Source: CAYMWF01 sp964394085 [NCBI: uncultured Gemmatimonadota bacterium]
GTDB taxonomy: Bacteria > GCA-2686955 > CAYMWF01
Assembly: GCA_964394085.1 (NCBI GenBank)
Contig: CAYMWF010000127.1
Coordinates: 1-11,460 of the forward strand
Length of the DNA stretch: 11,460 nucleotides
Direction of reading: 5' to 3'
Below the pieces are notes generated by a model. It was not told the origin of the DNA and searched no databases. It worked only from the letters and a program-made list of their open reading frames with translations. Positions 1 to 7,228 of the stretch are shown one piece after another; position 1 is the stretch's first letter; each line of letters begins with the position of its first letter. Made by a program: the position numbers and the translations under genes.

Positions 1-1610
1 GTGTGGGGAACGAGTTCCATCTGATACTCCCAGGAATGCCAGGTATAATAATTTCTTTCTGCACTGTTTCTAACCAGGTACATGACAATAGTACTATCTG
101 TTCTGACTATGTCCACAGTACCTACAGGTTCGGTCAACACTATTCCAATAACCCCATATACATCATCGTCAGCCCTGATGTCCCACGAATTTTCACCTAT
201 TTTCTCCACCTCACTCACCCGGGAAGAGTAATCGAGTTCAATATAAAGCTCTTTTAGTGTTATTGTTTCTGACGGTCTGAGTCTTCCCTCGATATACAAC
301 CTGTCGCTATTCTGCTTGAGGCTATAGGTTAAAATGTTATCCAGGCTATTGAGTTTCCATTTCACGGAGCCTTTCATCTCACTGCCGTAGTCTTCTATTG
401 CGACACCCGAATGTTTTGTAGGATCAGTGGAGGTCAGCTCGAAGCAACTCTGATCGTTACATCCCATCACCTTATAATCAACCAGATGGCAATCCCTTCT
501 ACCGTTCGAAGACGATGGAATCGAAATTGCACGGTGCCTGAACAGTTCCGTGGTGTTTATCCAGTCATTCCCAGCCTCCGGAAAGCCCCACTCATATTGT
601 GGCGCTGCATTTATCCTGCCCCCCCAACTAGCTGAAAAATATCTAGGCTCAGTCGATATGGATTCACCACGCAAATAGAGAGGTTTTTCTTCATCCAAAT
701 AAAGCAAGTCGAAATATTCGTCATTAATAAGATTATCACTGAACTGAAAAAACGAATCGACGCTACCGAAATCGAGATAATAATACATCTCCATCCCGTA
801 CGAAGTTCCCTGCTTCAAGTAGATCGATTCATCATCCGCTCTTCCGAAATAATTCCACTGAGCCTCGCTGTATCCATGGGTACTTCTCCCTCCGCCGTGG
901 TATGATATGGTTTTTCTCTGATTCGATGAAACATCGGTAACTATGATACCCGCTGTTATATCATTATCGCGCTCATACCAGACTATCGCTGGAAATCTAG
1001 AACCCAGCCCCTGATCGATCGCTGTAAACATGCTATGTTGGACGGTTACGGATGATTCGCCCTCCATCAAGATTCTAGTCCCATCGTCCATGGTCTGAAG
1101 GATTTCATTGTTGTATGTAATGATGTAGCTGTCGTCCATTTCCATTGTAAACATGGCGCACTGCTGCGCATTTGTATAAACAAAGCTTCTTTCTGTCTTC
1201 CTTAAAGTTGTAACAATAATGTATGGGGTATTTTTAATGAATTTCATATCCCAGAAAATATCGAGATATCCGGTAATCATATCCACATTCATAACAGCAT
1301 ATTTGTCGGTATTGCAGGATACCGATATAGACACATCCGCATCGTAGGAATATTGGTTGAAACTCTGCCCTGTAAGATCAGGCGCATATAAATACTGGAA
1401 CTCTGGATAGAACAGGTTATGGTAGTCATATTCTGCTTTAAGTTCCAAGTCGGAACCATGCAGCTTTACCGACCGGACGGAAGCTGTGGTTTTTGAGATT
1501 TTCAGAACATATTTTCCGTTATCAACAATCCAGTATTCATCAACTTCACTGATCATTCCCGCAATGGAACTCTGGATGAGTAACAAGGATAGAAGAATCG
1601 CGACAACCAC
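1..1610 (-). CDS. Secreted protein of unknown function, partial (3' end off the left edge)
   Basis: An open frame of 536 codons without a stop reads leftward and leaves the window at position 1. I checked it line by line. The chosen GTG start at 1610 follows a strong ribosome binding site, AAAGGAG at 1618-1624, with a 7-base spacer. Residues 1-17 form a hydrophobic signal peptide ending near SSIA|GM, so the product is probably exported. The n-region has no positive charge; an in-frame GTG at 1679 would add 23 residues with several arginines but has no ribosome binding site. The mature part is rich in Tyr, Asp, Ser and beta-strand-like stretches. It has three close cysteines (374, 384, 389) and no membrane segment after the signal. 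I recognise no family. The N-terminal pattern (NGKYVLKI..., strand-rich) is compatible with a beta-sandwich of a carbohydrate-active protein, but that is speculation. A plausible promoter lies just upstream. Confidence 0.85.
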   Translation of the reverse strand, partial: MVVAILLSLLLIQSSIAGMISEVDEYWIVDNGKYVLKISKTTASVRSVKLHGSDLELKAEYDYHNLFYPEFQYLYAPDLTGQSFNQYSYDADVSISVSCNTDKYAVMNVDMITGYLDIFWDMKFIKNTPYIIVTTLRKTERSFVYTNAQQCAMFTMEMDDSYIITYNNEILQTMDDGTRILMEGESSVTVQHSMFTAIDQGLGSRFPAIVWYERDNDITAGIIVTDVSSNQRKTISYHGGGRSTHGYSEAQWNYFGRADDESIYLKQGTSYGMEMYYYLDFGSVDSFFQFSDNLINDEYFDLLYLDEEKPLYLRGESISTEPRYFSASWGGRINAAPQYEWGFPEAGNDWINTTELFRHRAISIPSSSNGRRDCHLVDYKVMGCNDQSCFELTSTDPTKHSGVAIEDYGSEMKGSVKWKLNSLDNILTYSLKQNSDRLYIEGRLRPSETITLKELYIELDYSSRVSEVEKIGENSWDIRADDDVYGVIGIVLTEPVGTVDIVRTDSTIVMYLVRNSAERNYYTWHSWEYQMELVPH

Positions 1611-1690
1611 AACAGCGCTCCTTTGGTGAATTATTTGAAATCGAGTCCAGACCTCCAGAAAAACGCGGAATAAATACACCAACAGTACAT

Positions 1691-1719
1691 ACCATAGAAA
1701 GCAACTATGATTTTTTCAA
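1691..1719 (-). promoter_or_regulatory. Likely sigma70-type promoter of the secreted-protein gene
   Basis: On the minus strand, TTGAAA (1719-1714) and TATGGT (1696-1691) are separated by exactly 17 bases. That is a 5/6 and a 4/6 match to the -35 and -10 consensus. Transcription would start near 1684, leaving a leader of about 74 bases before the GTG at 1610. A perfect TTGACA also lies on the minus strand at 1759-1754 but has no convincing -10 at the right distance. The surrounding DNA is AT-rich, so a chance match is possible. Confidence 0.45.
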
Positions 1720-1810
1720 GTATGGACTCCGTACGTTATGTAAAAGAAAATCATGTCAAATATGCTTACTAATAAAAAGGTGATAAAGAAAAACTTACAA
1801 TAGAAACAAA

Positions 1811-1839
1811 TTGACTGTATTTCAGACCTGTGCTAAGAA
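1811..1839 (+). promoter_or_regulatory. Promoter of the tRNA-Ser pair (extended -10)
   Basis: TTGACT (1811-1816) and TAAGAA (1834-1839) are 17 bases apart, and TG at 1831-1832 sits one base before the -10, giving an extended -10 element. The predicted start of transcription near 1846 is about 20 bases before the first tRNA at 1866, a normal position for a stable-RNA promoter. Confidence 0.65.
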
Positions 1840-1865
1840 ACTGGATTCGTGCGTGAAATGTCACG

Positions 1866-1952
1866 GGAGGGCTAGTCCTAATTGGTAAGGCAGCGGTCTT
1901 GAAAACCGCCGGGTGAAAACCCTTGGGGGTTCGAGTCCCTCGCCCTCCGCCA
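1866..1952 (+). tRNA. tRNA-Ser, anticodon UGA
   Basis: The acceptor arms GGAGGGC (1866-1872) and GCCCTCC (1942-1948) pair fully, followed by discriminator G and an encoded CCA (1950-1952). The anticodon stem GCGGT/ACCGC encloses the loop CTTGAAA, with anticodon TGA at 1900-1902, reading UCA and other UCN codons. A long variable arm between the anticodon and T arms, and the length of 87 bases, are as expected for a serine tRNA. The T arm has the usual GGTTCGA loop core. A second serine tRNA follows after 26 bases, probably on the same transcript. Confidence 0.95.
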
Positions 1953-1978
1953 GTAGCGACGTACGATGAGTTCTTTAC

Positions 1979-2070
<92 letters not shown>

Positions 2071-2253
2071 ACATAAATTTCCTCGTTACTTTTCGCACTA
2101 TCTTATCAATTCCCTGACTCGACGAATCGGTAAACAATGATTCTGACTGCTTCTAATCCAAGCCTGGATTCTCAGACGAGTTCGTTTACGATAGGGTGAA
2201 GTCGGTCTCAAATAGTTGTACGGATGGTTATCTAACTGTATTGGTAACAAAAG
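2071..2253 (+). other. Intergenic stretch between tRNAs and epimerase gene; small stem-loop
   Basis: No gene is supported here. There is no obvious T-tailed terminator after the tRNAs. A 6-bp stem with a 4-base loop (AATCCA/TGGATT, 2155-2170) is visible but is not followed by a T run. A weak promoter-like pair, TTGTAC (2216-2221) and TATTGG (2239-2244) with a 17-base spacer, would start transcription only a few bases before the epimerase ATG. Read-through from the tRNA promoter into the epimerase gene is equally possible. Confidence 0.35.
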
Positions 2254-3369
2254 ATGAATAACAAATGGATGCTGGTAGTTGGTGCAAGGCCGCAATTTGT
2301 GAAAGTCGCCCCCCTCGTAAGAGCTATAAACAGGTATGTATGTGGCACCGGCTCGAAAAAGAAACAAATCAATCAAACTCTTATCCATACGGGGCAACAT
2401 TACGATATCCAGATGTCCAGGATTTTCTTCGATGAATTGCAGATTCCTCTCCCGGATCTCAACCTCGGCATCGGCTCCCTCTCCCACGGAGCCATGACGG
2501 GGCGGATGCTCGAAAAGCTAGAAAGCACCATGACGGAAAATCGTCCTGATCTGGTCATAGTTTTCGGAGATACGAACTCCACCCTGGCAGGGGTTCTGGC
2601 CGCTGTTAAACTGGGTATCCCAAGTGCTCACATAGAAGCCGGATTGCGCAGCTACCGAAAAGATATGCCTGAGGAGATCAACAGGGTTCTCACCGATTAT
2701 ATTTCCGACTATCTTTTCTGCCCTACGACGGCTTCTGTTGAAAACCTGAAAAAAGAAGGGAGAACAGAAGGTGTATTTCAAGTCGGTGATATTATGTACG
2801 ATACGTTTCTGTTCAATTCGAAGCTCGTAGCGGAAAGAAAGGATATCCTAACGGACATGGGTGTAGAACGTGACCGCTATTTCCTCGCAACCATTCACAG
2901 GCAGGAAAATACTGATCACGAAGGCCGGCTGCGGGAAATTATCTCCACCCTGGGTGACCTTCCATATCAAGTGATCCTGCCTCTTCATCCCCGCACCCAA
3001 AAGCATATGGTCGAATTCAATATCAAACCCGGTTCACGCATCATCCAGGTCAGCCCGGTTCCATACCTCGATATGCTGGGTCTCATGGTCCATTCCGCCG
3101 GTGTCCTCACCGATTCAGGAGGTTTACAGAAAGAGGCATGCATGAGCGGTGTTCCCTGTATTACATTAAGAGATGAAACTGAATGGGTCGAAACCGTAAA
3201 TGCCGGCTGGAACTTTATTGCCGGCACTGAAAAAACGGTAATTATCGAAGCTGTTAATAGAATAATCACAAAACAATGGAAAATCCCGACAAGCGACAGC
3301 ATAAACCAGATATACGGTAAAGGCGATGCCGCTGAAAAGATCGTAAATATTCTCGTTTCCGGTTCCTGA
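2254..3369 (+). CDS. wecB: UDP-N-acetylglucosamine 2-epimerase (non-hydrolysing)
   Basis: This 371-residue cytoplasmic enzyme has the normal length for the family. It interconverts UDP-GlcNAc and UDP-ManNAc, or a related N-acetylated nucleotide sugar, for surface glycan synthesis. Visible hallmarks in order are GARPQFVK (10-17), HTGQHYD (45-51), GDTNST (105-110), IEAGLRSY (127-134), MPEEINR (138-144), HRQEN (215-219), LHPRT (244-248) and TDSGGLQKEA (286-295). By alignment with E. coli WecB, Asp106, Glu128, Glu140 and His215 correspond to catalytic residues Asp95, Glu117, Glu131 and His213. The segment GVPCITLRDETEWVE (299-313) resembles WbpI-like members acting on diacetamido-uronic acid sugars, so the exact substrate is open. 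No partner dehydrogenase is present. The ATG at 2254 has an in-frame stop three codons upstream and no clear ribosome binding site; the ATG at 2269 is an alternative. Confidence 0.93.
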   Translation: MNNKWMLVVGARPQFVKVAPLVRAINRYVCGTGSKKKQINQTLIHTGQHYDIQMSRIFFDELQIPLPDLNLGIGSLSHGAMTGRMLEKLESTMTENRPDLVIVFGDTNSTLAGVLAAVKLGIPSAHIEAGLRSYRKDMPEEINRVLTDYISDYLFCPTTASVENLKKEGRTEGVFQVGDIMYDTFLFNSKLVAERKDILTDMGVERDRYFLATIHRQENTDHEGRLREIISTLGDLPYQVILPLHPRTQKHMVEFNIKPGSRIIQVSPVPYLDMLGLMVHSAGVLTDSGGLQKEACMSGVPCITLRDETEWVETVNAGWNFIAGTEKTVIIEAVNRIITKQWKIPTSDSINQIYGKGDAAEKIVNILVSGS

Positions 3370-3486
3370 CAAACCATCTCAGATTCAGACGCCTATCAGG
3401 TACGGCCTCTTCCCCTTCATCAAGCCATCATTTCCTGATTCGAGCTTTCCCTTTTGAATATCAGCCTGAAGCCGAGATTCCGTTTC

Positions 3487-3515
3487 TTGACGCGTTTCCC
3501 GTCATCTGCTATAGA
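3487..3515 (+). promoter_or_regulatory. Extended -10 promoter of the polysaccharide export gene
   Basis: TTGACG (3487-3492) and TATAGA (3510-3515) are separated by 17 bases, and TG at 3507-3508 makes an extended -10. Transcription should begin near 3522, about 28 bases before the ATG at 3550. This is the best promoter match in the window. It lies after the epimerase stop, so the export gene can be expressed independently of the epimerase gene. Confidence 0.65.
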
Positions 3516-3549
3516 CTCCTGTGCACATTGTACTTCTCGGAGGAAAAGA

Positions 3550-4785
3550 ATGCCTGGACTAGCATCAAATATTTATTCAAGGGTAGGTATACTGGTTTTC
3601 ATATTATCACTGACGCTTCCAATACCGAATCGGGTATCGGCTCAAGAACTTTCATTCGGAAAATATACATATGAAGACTCACTAGATATCCAGCTGCCCT
3701 CACCGCTTGAATTCGAAAGAGATTCCGACGAGGTGCTTCTCGACCAGGTGATCGAACCTTCCCGGTACATCGTTGGCCCGGGTGACGAAATATCGATATC
3801 CATCAAGTCGCTGGTAAACATTGCCATTTCTACAAAGGTGACTCCCGCGGGAAATATCCTGATCCCGAATATCGGGCCGGTCCATGTAAACGGACTCACC
3901 CTTGAAAAGTCAGTTGAAGTCATTACAAAAGCCTGCCATTCGGTATTCCTGGAATCGGACGTGCATGTCGACCTGGTGGGAATACGCGAATTTCAAGTTC
4001 TCGTTTCCGGCGCGGTCACCTTTCCCGGTCTGGTTCCTGCCACCCCTGTAGATAGAGTAAGCCGGGTGATACAAAATGCAGGCGGAATGAAACAGATGGC
4101 GCGAGAACACGAAGTTCTACTTATTTCCGCCGAGGGAGATACTTCGATTCTGAATCTCAATGATTTTCTGTCGGAAGGGGATCTCTCACAAAACCCATAT
4201 GTCGATATCGGATACCATATTCATGTGGGATACGGCGACCTTGAAACAGAGGTTATTGTAATACGAGGAGAAGCGAAAGGAAAAGGATACGATGTCATCG
4301 AAACCGGGGAGACGCTGGAGAAGTATTTTCACCGGAACATTATTTTAAATACCGGTGCGGACCTGGAACAAGTCACGATAGAGAGGAAAACAGGCGACAG
4401 GATCGATTTCCATACGATTCCTCCAGATGAATTGAACGAGTTTGTATTGGAGCCTGGCGACGCTGTGGAAATCATCCCGGAACTACCCGTCATTGTTCAG
4501 GGGCATGTTGGCAATCCTGGAGCCTATAAATATATTCCAGGTTATACAGCAGGTCAGTATCTAAGTATAGCTGGTGGGATCCTTCCGAGTGGCAGCAGTA
4601 GCCGTGTTCGTATTATCCGTATTGATGGAGCCCGATTCACGGGGTCCGATATCGAAATTCAAAGAGGGGATCTCATTATAGTAGATCGAAGCTTTTTCGA
4701 TTTCTTGTTTGGGGAAATCACGGTGCTCCAATTCGTTTCGACAGTGTCTTCTATCATTCTTGCATATATCGCCGCCACTAAATAA
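3550..4785 (+). CDS. Polysaccharide export protein with SLBB domains (Wza/GumB-like)
   Basis: This 411-residue periplasmic or outer-membrane protein belongs to the polysaccharide biosynthesis/export family, which forms the exit channel for capsule or EPS. The ATG at 3550 is chosen because GGAGG (3539-3543) lies 6 bases upstream, a strong promoter ends at 3515, and the protein then begins with a standard signal peptide (residues 1-31, cut near NRVSA|Q). An in-frame TTG at 3454 would lie before the promoter. The export domain begins at YIVGPGDE (73-80) and covers about 70-145. A first SLBB-type segment follows (FQVLVSGAVTFPG, 148-160), and a later one starts at IVQGHVGNPGAY (315-326). Residues 389-409 are hydrophobic and could be a C-terminal membrane helix. 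There is no lipobox cysteine, unlike E. coli Wza. The gene converges on the glycosyltransferase gene, with 7 bases between stops. Confidence 0.9.
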   Translation: MPGLASNIYSRVGILVFILSLTLPIPNRVSAQELSFGKYTYEDSLDIQLPSPLEFERDSDEVLLDQVIEPSRYIVGPGDEISISIKSLVNIAISTKVTPAGNILIPNIGPVHVNGLTLEKSVEVITKACHSVFLESDVHVDLVGIREFQVLVSGAVTFPGLVPATPVDRVSRVIQNAGGMKQMAREHEVLLISAEGDTSILNLNDFLSEGDLSQNPYVDIGYHIHVGYGDLETEVIVIRGEAKGKGYDVIETGETLEKYFHRNIILNTGADLEQVTIERKTGDRIDFHTIPPDELNEFVLEPGDAVEIIPELPVIVQGHVGNPGAYKYIPGYTAGQYLSIAGGILPSGSSSRVRIIRIDGARFTGSDIEIQRGDLIIVDRSFFDFLFGEITVLQFVSTVSSIILAYIAATK

Positions 4786-4792
4786 TCCGGGT

Positions 4793-6052
4793 TCAGGATT
4801 TAAATTTTGACAGTTGCCCAGCGAGCCTGATACCCAGTTTCGATCTTGAAAAATTCTTCATGCAATATTCTCTTCCATTCTCACCTGCATTCTTCATTTC
4901 TTGTTTGCCTTTATGTTTCGCTTCTTTTATGCCTTCCACCAAAGACTCGAGATTACCCGGTAAAGTTATAATACCGCCACCGGCCGCTCTAACCACATCA
5001 TCAATCAGACCTCCTACAGCAGCAATGACGGGCACCCCCGAACCCCAGGAATCGAACAACTTGGAAGGCAGGGCTGTTTTAAATAATTTGGTGTCTTTCA
5101 GAATTATCACACTTACATCGGTAACATATAAATAGCACGGTATATCTTCCCGAGGAATCAATCCCACCATAGTAAGATTTGTCAGCTCAAGATCGTCCCT
5201 GGTTTCTTCGAGCTTTTCCCGCTCAGCCCCGTCGCCTACAATTAAAAAATGCACATCATCGTCATCTTTTAATAAGTATGCGGCCTGAAATAGAAGTTCC
5301 AAGCCATGCGCCATTCCTAATGTGCCCATATAAGAGACAACGAATTTCCCTTCCAGTATCAGTTCTTTCCTGATTCGCTCACATTCTGTAATTGACGGGC
5401 TTTTGATGTCATCGAAATCGAAACCGTTTGTAATTACTTCTATTTTGCCTGGTGGCACTCCCCGCTCGACCATATCGTTTTTCATCCCGCTGGTTACTGT
5501 AACAATAAAATCAGCGTACTTGTACAACAATAGCTCTATTCTTTCCAGAAGGGCGAGAATGAATTTATTCTTGATCGCTCCTACTTCACGAATAGAGGCT
5601 GGCCATAAATCTCTTATCTCGAGAGCAATTTTCATGCGCTTCAACTTGGCTATCGGAAACGTTCCCAAAACTGTTGTAATCGGGGGTGATGAAATATAGC
5701 AACAGTCAAATCCTTTTAAAAAAATCAAGGCAATCCCGGAAGCAACCATGTATGAAAAGTATGCGATGGAACGCAGAGCAATGCCTTTGTTGGGAAACGT
5801 CAGTGTTCCTAGACGAATTACATTTATTCCCTCTATAATCTCCTTTGAATAGAGCTTCTTCTTATATCCTTTGTATACGCTTCCGCCCGGATGATTCGGA
5901 AAACACGTAACAACGGTAATATCGAATCCCAACTCAACCAGTTTTTTACCCATCTGAAAAGCTCTGTTCGCGGCTGCTGTTGCTTCAGGGGGGAAATATT
6001 GAGAAATCCAGATTAGTTTCATGGCTTTCATTAACTTGAGTTGGGATTCCAT
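4793..6052 (-). CDS. Glycosyltransferase family 4, WbuB-like
   Basis: This 419-residue GT-B enzyme should transfer a sugar from a nucleotide donor to a growing lipid-linked oligosaccharide at the inner membrane. The N-terminal domain has ISQYFPPE (16-23), an early Gly-rich loop and EIRDLWPASI (145-154), a signature of WbuB-like transferases. The C-terminal donor domain has YMGTLGMAHG (241-250), VGDGAEREKLE (272-282) and PSKLFDSWGSGVPVI (329-343). Asp334 occupies the position where relatives usually carry the second Glu of the EX7E motif. Hydrophobic residues 93-112 may aid membrane association. The ATG at 6052 directly follows the TAA of the upstream gene (TAAATG), which suggests translational coupling; in-frame ATGs at 6031 and 6022 are alternatives, the last giving the typical MKLIWISQYF start. 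This is the final gene of the four-gene minus-strand operon. The sugar specificity cannot be read from the sequence. Confidence 0.9.
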   Translation of the reverse strand: MESQLKLMKAMKLIWISQYFPPEATAAANRAFQMGKKLVELGFDITVVTCFPNHPGGSVYKGYKKKLYSKEIIEGINVIRLGTLTFPNKGIALRSIAYFSYMVASGIALIFLKGFDCCYISSPPITTVLGTFPIAKLKRMKIALEIRDLWPASIREVGAIKNKFILALLERIELLLYKYADFIVTVTSGMKNDMVERGVPPGKIEVITNGFDFDDIKSPSITECERIRKELILEGKFVVSYMGTLGMAHGLELLFQAAYLLKDDDDVHFLIVGDGAEREKLEETRDDLELTNLTMVGLIPREDIPCYLYVTDVSVIILKDTKLFKTALPSKLFDSWGSGVPVIAAVGGLIDDVVRAAGGGIITLPGNLESLVEGIKEAKHKGKQEMKNAGENGREYCMKNFSRSKLGIRLAGQLSKFKS

Positions 6053-7228
6053 TTACCGCGAGTTCTCAGCTCGTAGAACATCCCTGTATAAACTGAATAG
6101 TTCATTCCTGGCGGTATTTCCATTCGCCTTTGCGGCAATTTCTATGGATCCAGCCTGCAGCTGCTCTATCATATCAGGTTGAGCAATCAGCATACGAACG
6201 GCTTCTTCAAGACTGTCGGGGTTCTCCGCTTCGAAAAAGATCCCGGCGTTGAACGGTTCGAGCCATTCTTTCAAACCTCGTGTCTTCGAGGATAGTATTG
6301 CAAGCCCGCCACCTGCATACTCGAAGATTTTGTTCGGAAGTGTGAGATCCCTGCTTTCGGGATAGGCTCGGTATGGGATTACACCAACATCATAGCGTTT
6401 TGTGATTACCGCAATTTGCTCAGAAGGTACGGGAGAATGAATTTTTATCCTGGTTCGGGCATCCATTCTAATAGTCTCTGATATATTCAATTTATCGAAA
6501 TCACCCGAACCGAAAATATCAAGCTCCGCACCTTCAATTCTAGAAATCGCTTCAATTAGTGTTTCAATACCCCTTCCCGGTTCAATTCCACCAAGATATA
6601 GCAATTTCAACCGCTCTCCCTCTCCCCTCCAACCCCTTGGAACGGTGGAATTGACAGGCTCATCAACAAGCCAGCTGTTGTGAACAACGTAACCGTTTTT
6701 ATTCGGTACCTTTTTCTGTATTGCGCTGAGCATCAGATTACTGACAGAAACCAGGGCTGCTGCTTTTGGTCCACAGAATCTTTCCGTGCATCGCTGGAAA
6801 GTCCTCACAATCGCAGGGTACTCGACTGAACCTGCAGAAGCATACCAATACTCGTGGCTGTCATAAATAAGCCTGCTCCTTGTTATTTTTGATATCAACC
6901 AGCCAATGAGCAGGGTGTTCCAGTCATTTGCATGAACCACGTTCGGGTTGAATCTTTTGGCTGCAAAAAGAGTTTTAAAAATAAAACGGGCGCCTGAAAG
7001 GACCTGCCTTATCCTTCCCCTGGTTTTCGATACGAACATCACCGGTCGCAGTACTATTCCGTTCGCTGCTTTCACGATGAATGGAAGTTCAGGTGACCGT
7101 AAAGCAATTGTCAGAACTTTTGCCTTTAATTCCCTTAGAGCTTTTCCTTGCATGAACACCCTCGTGTCATGTTTCAGGGGATTAAAGACAAGTATCAATA
7201 TCCGCATATCCCGCAGGTACTCAGCCAT
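6053..7228 (-). CDS. Glycosyltransferase family 4 protein
   Basis: This 391-residue GT-B glycosyltransferase probably adds one sugar of the repeat unit on the cytoplasmic face of the inner membrane. The N-terminal domain contains a Rossmann-like start (RILILVFN, 9-16), VVHANDW (97-103) and YDSHEYW (122-128). The C-terminal donor-binding domain begins at LLYLGGIEPGRGIETLI (209-225) and includes DIFGSGD (237-243). It ends in LPNKIFEYAGGGLAIL (297-312), where Glu303 matches the second Glu of EX7E, followed by NPDSLEEAV (336-344). The ATG at 7228 overlaps the end of the polymerase gene by 8 bases (ATGGCTGA) and has GAGGTG just upstream, so translation is probably coupled. An in-frame ATG at 7207 (MRILILVF) is an alternative start. 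Donor and acceptor are unknown. Confidence 0.9.
   Translation of the reverse strand: MAEYLRDMRILILVFNPLKHDTRVFMQGKALRELKAKVLTIALRSPELPFIVKAANGIVLRPVMFVSKTRGRIRQVLSGARFIFKTLFAAKRFNPNVVHANDWNTLLIGWLISKITRSRLIYDSHEYWYASAGSVEYPAIVRTFQRCTERFCGPKAAALVSVSNLMLSAIQKKVPNKNGYVVHNSWLVDEPVNSTVPRGWRGEGERLKLLYLGGIEPGRGIETLIEAISRIEGAELDIFGSGDFDKLNISETIRMDARTRIKIHSPVPSEQIAVITKRYDVGVIPYRAYPESRDLTLPNKIFEYAGGGLAILSSKTRGLKEWLEPFNAGIFFEAENPDSLEEAVRMLIAQPDMIEQLQAGSIEIAAKANGNTARNELFSLYRDVLRAENSR

Noticed and set aside
3-635. Two plus-strand open frames (3-257 and 411-635)
   Set aside because: Both lie antisense to the continuous 536-codon secreted-protein gene, have no ribosome binding site and encode no recognisable protein.
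1707-1754. Inverted repeat ATGATTTT...AAAATCAT upstream of the secreted-protein gene
   Set aside because: Only 8 bases match, 32 bases apart, in AT-rich DNA. This is easily explained by chance.
1754-1759. Perfect TTGACA (-35) on the minus strand
   Set aside because: No acceptable -10 lies 15-19 bases downstream, whereas the TTGAAA-N17-TATGGT pair is closer to the gene and better formed.
2098-2781. Minus-strand open frames opposite the epimerase gene
   Set aside because: They are antisense to a gene with clear catalytic motifs and show no start signals or family features.
4784-4800. Hairpin AATCC/GGATT between the convergent export and glycosyltransferase genes, as a bidirectional terminator
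   Set aside because: The stem is only 5 bp with a 7-base loop, and the T-rich stretch does not follow directly. It is too weak to call.
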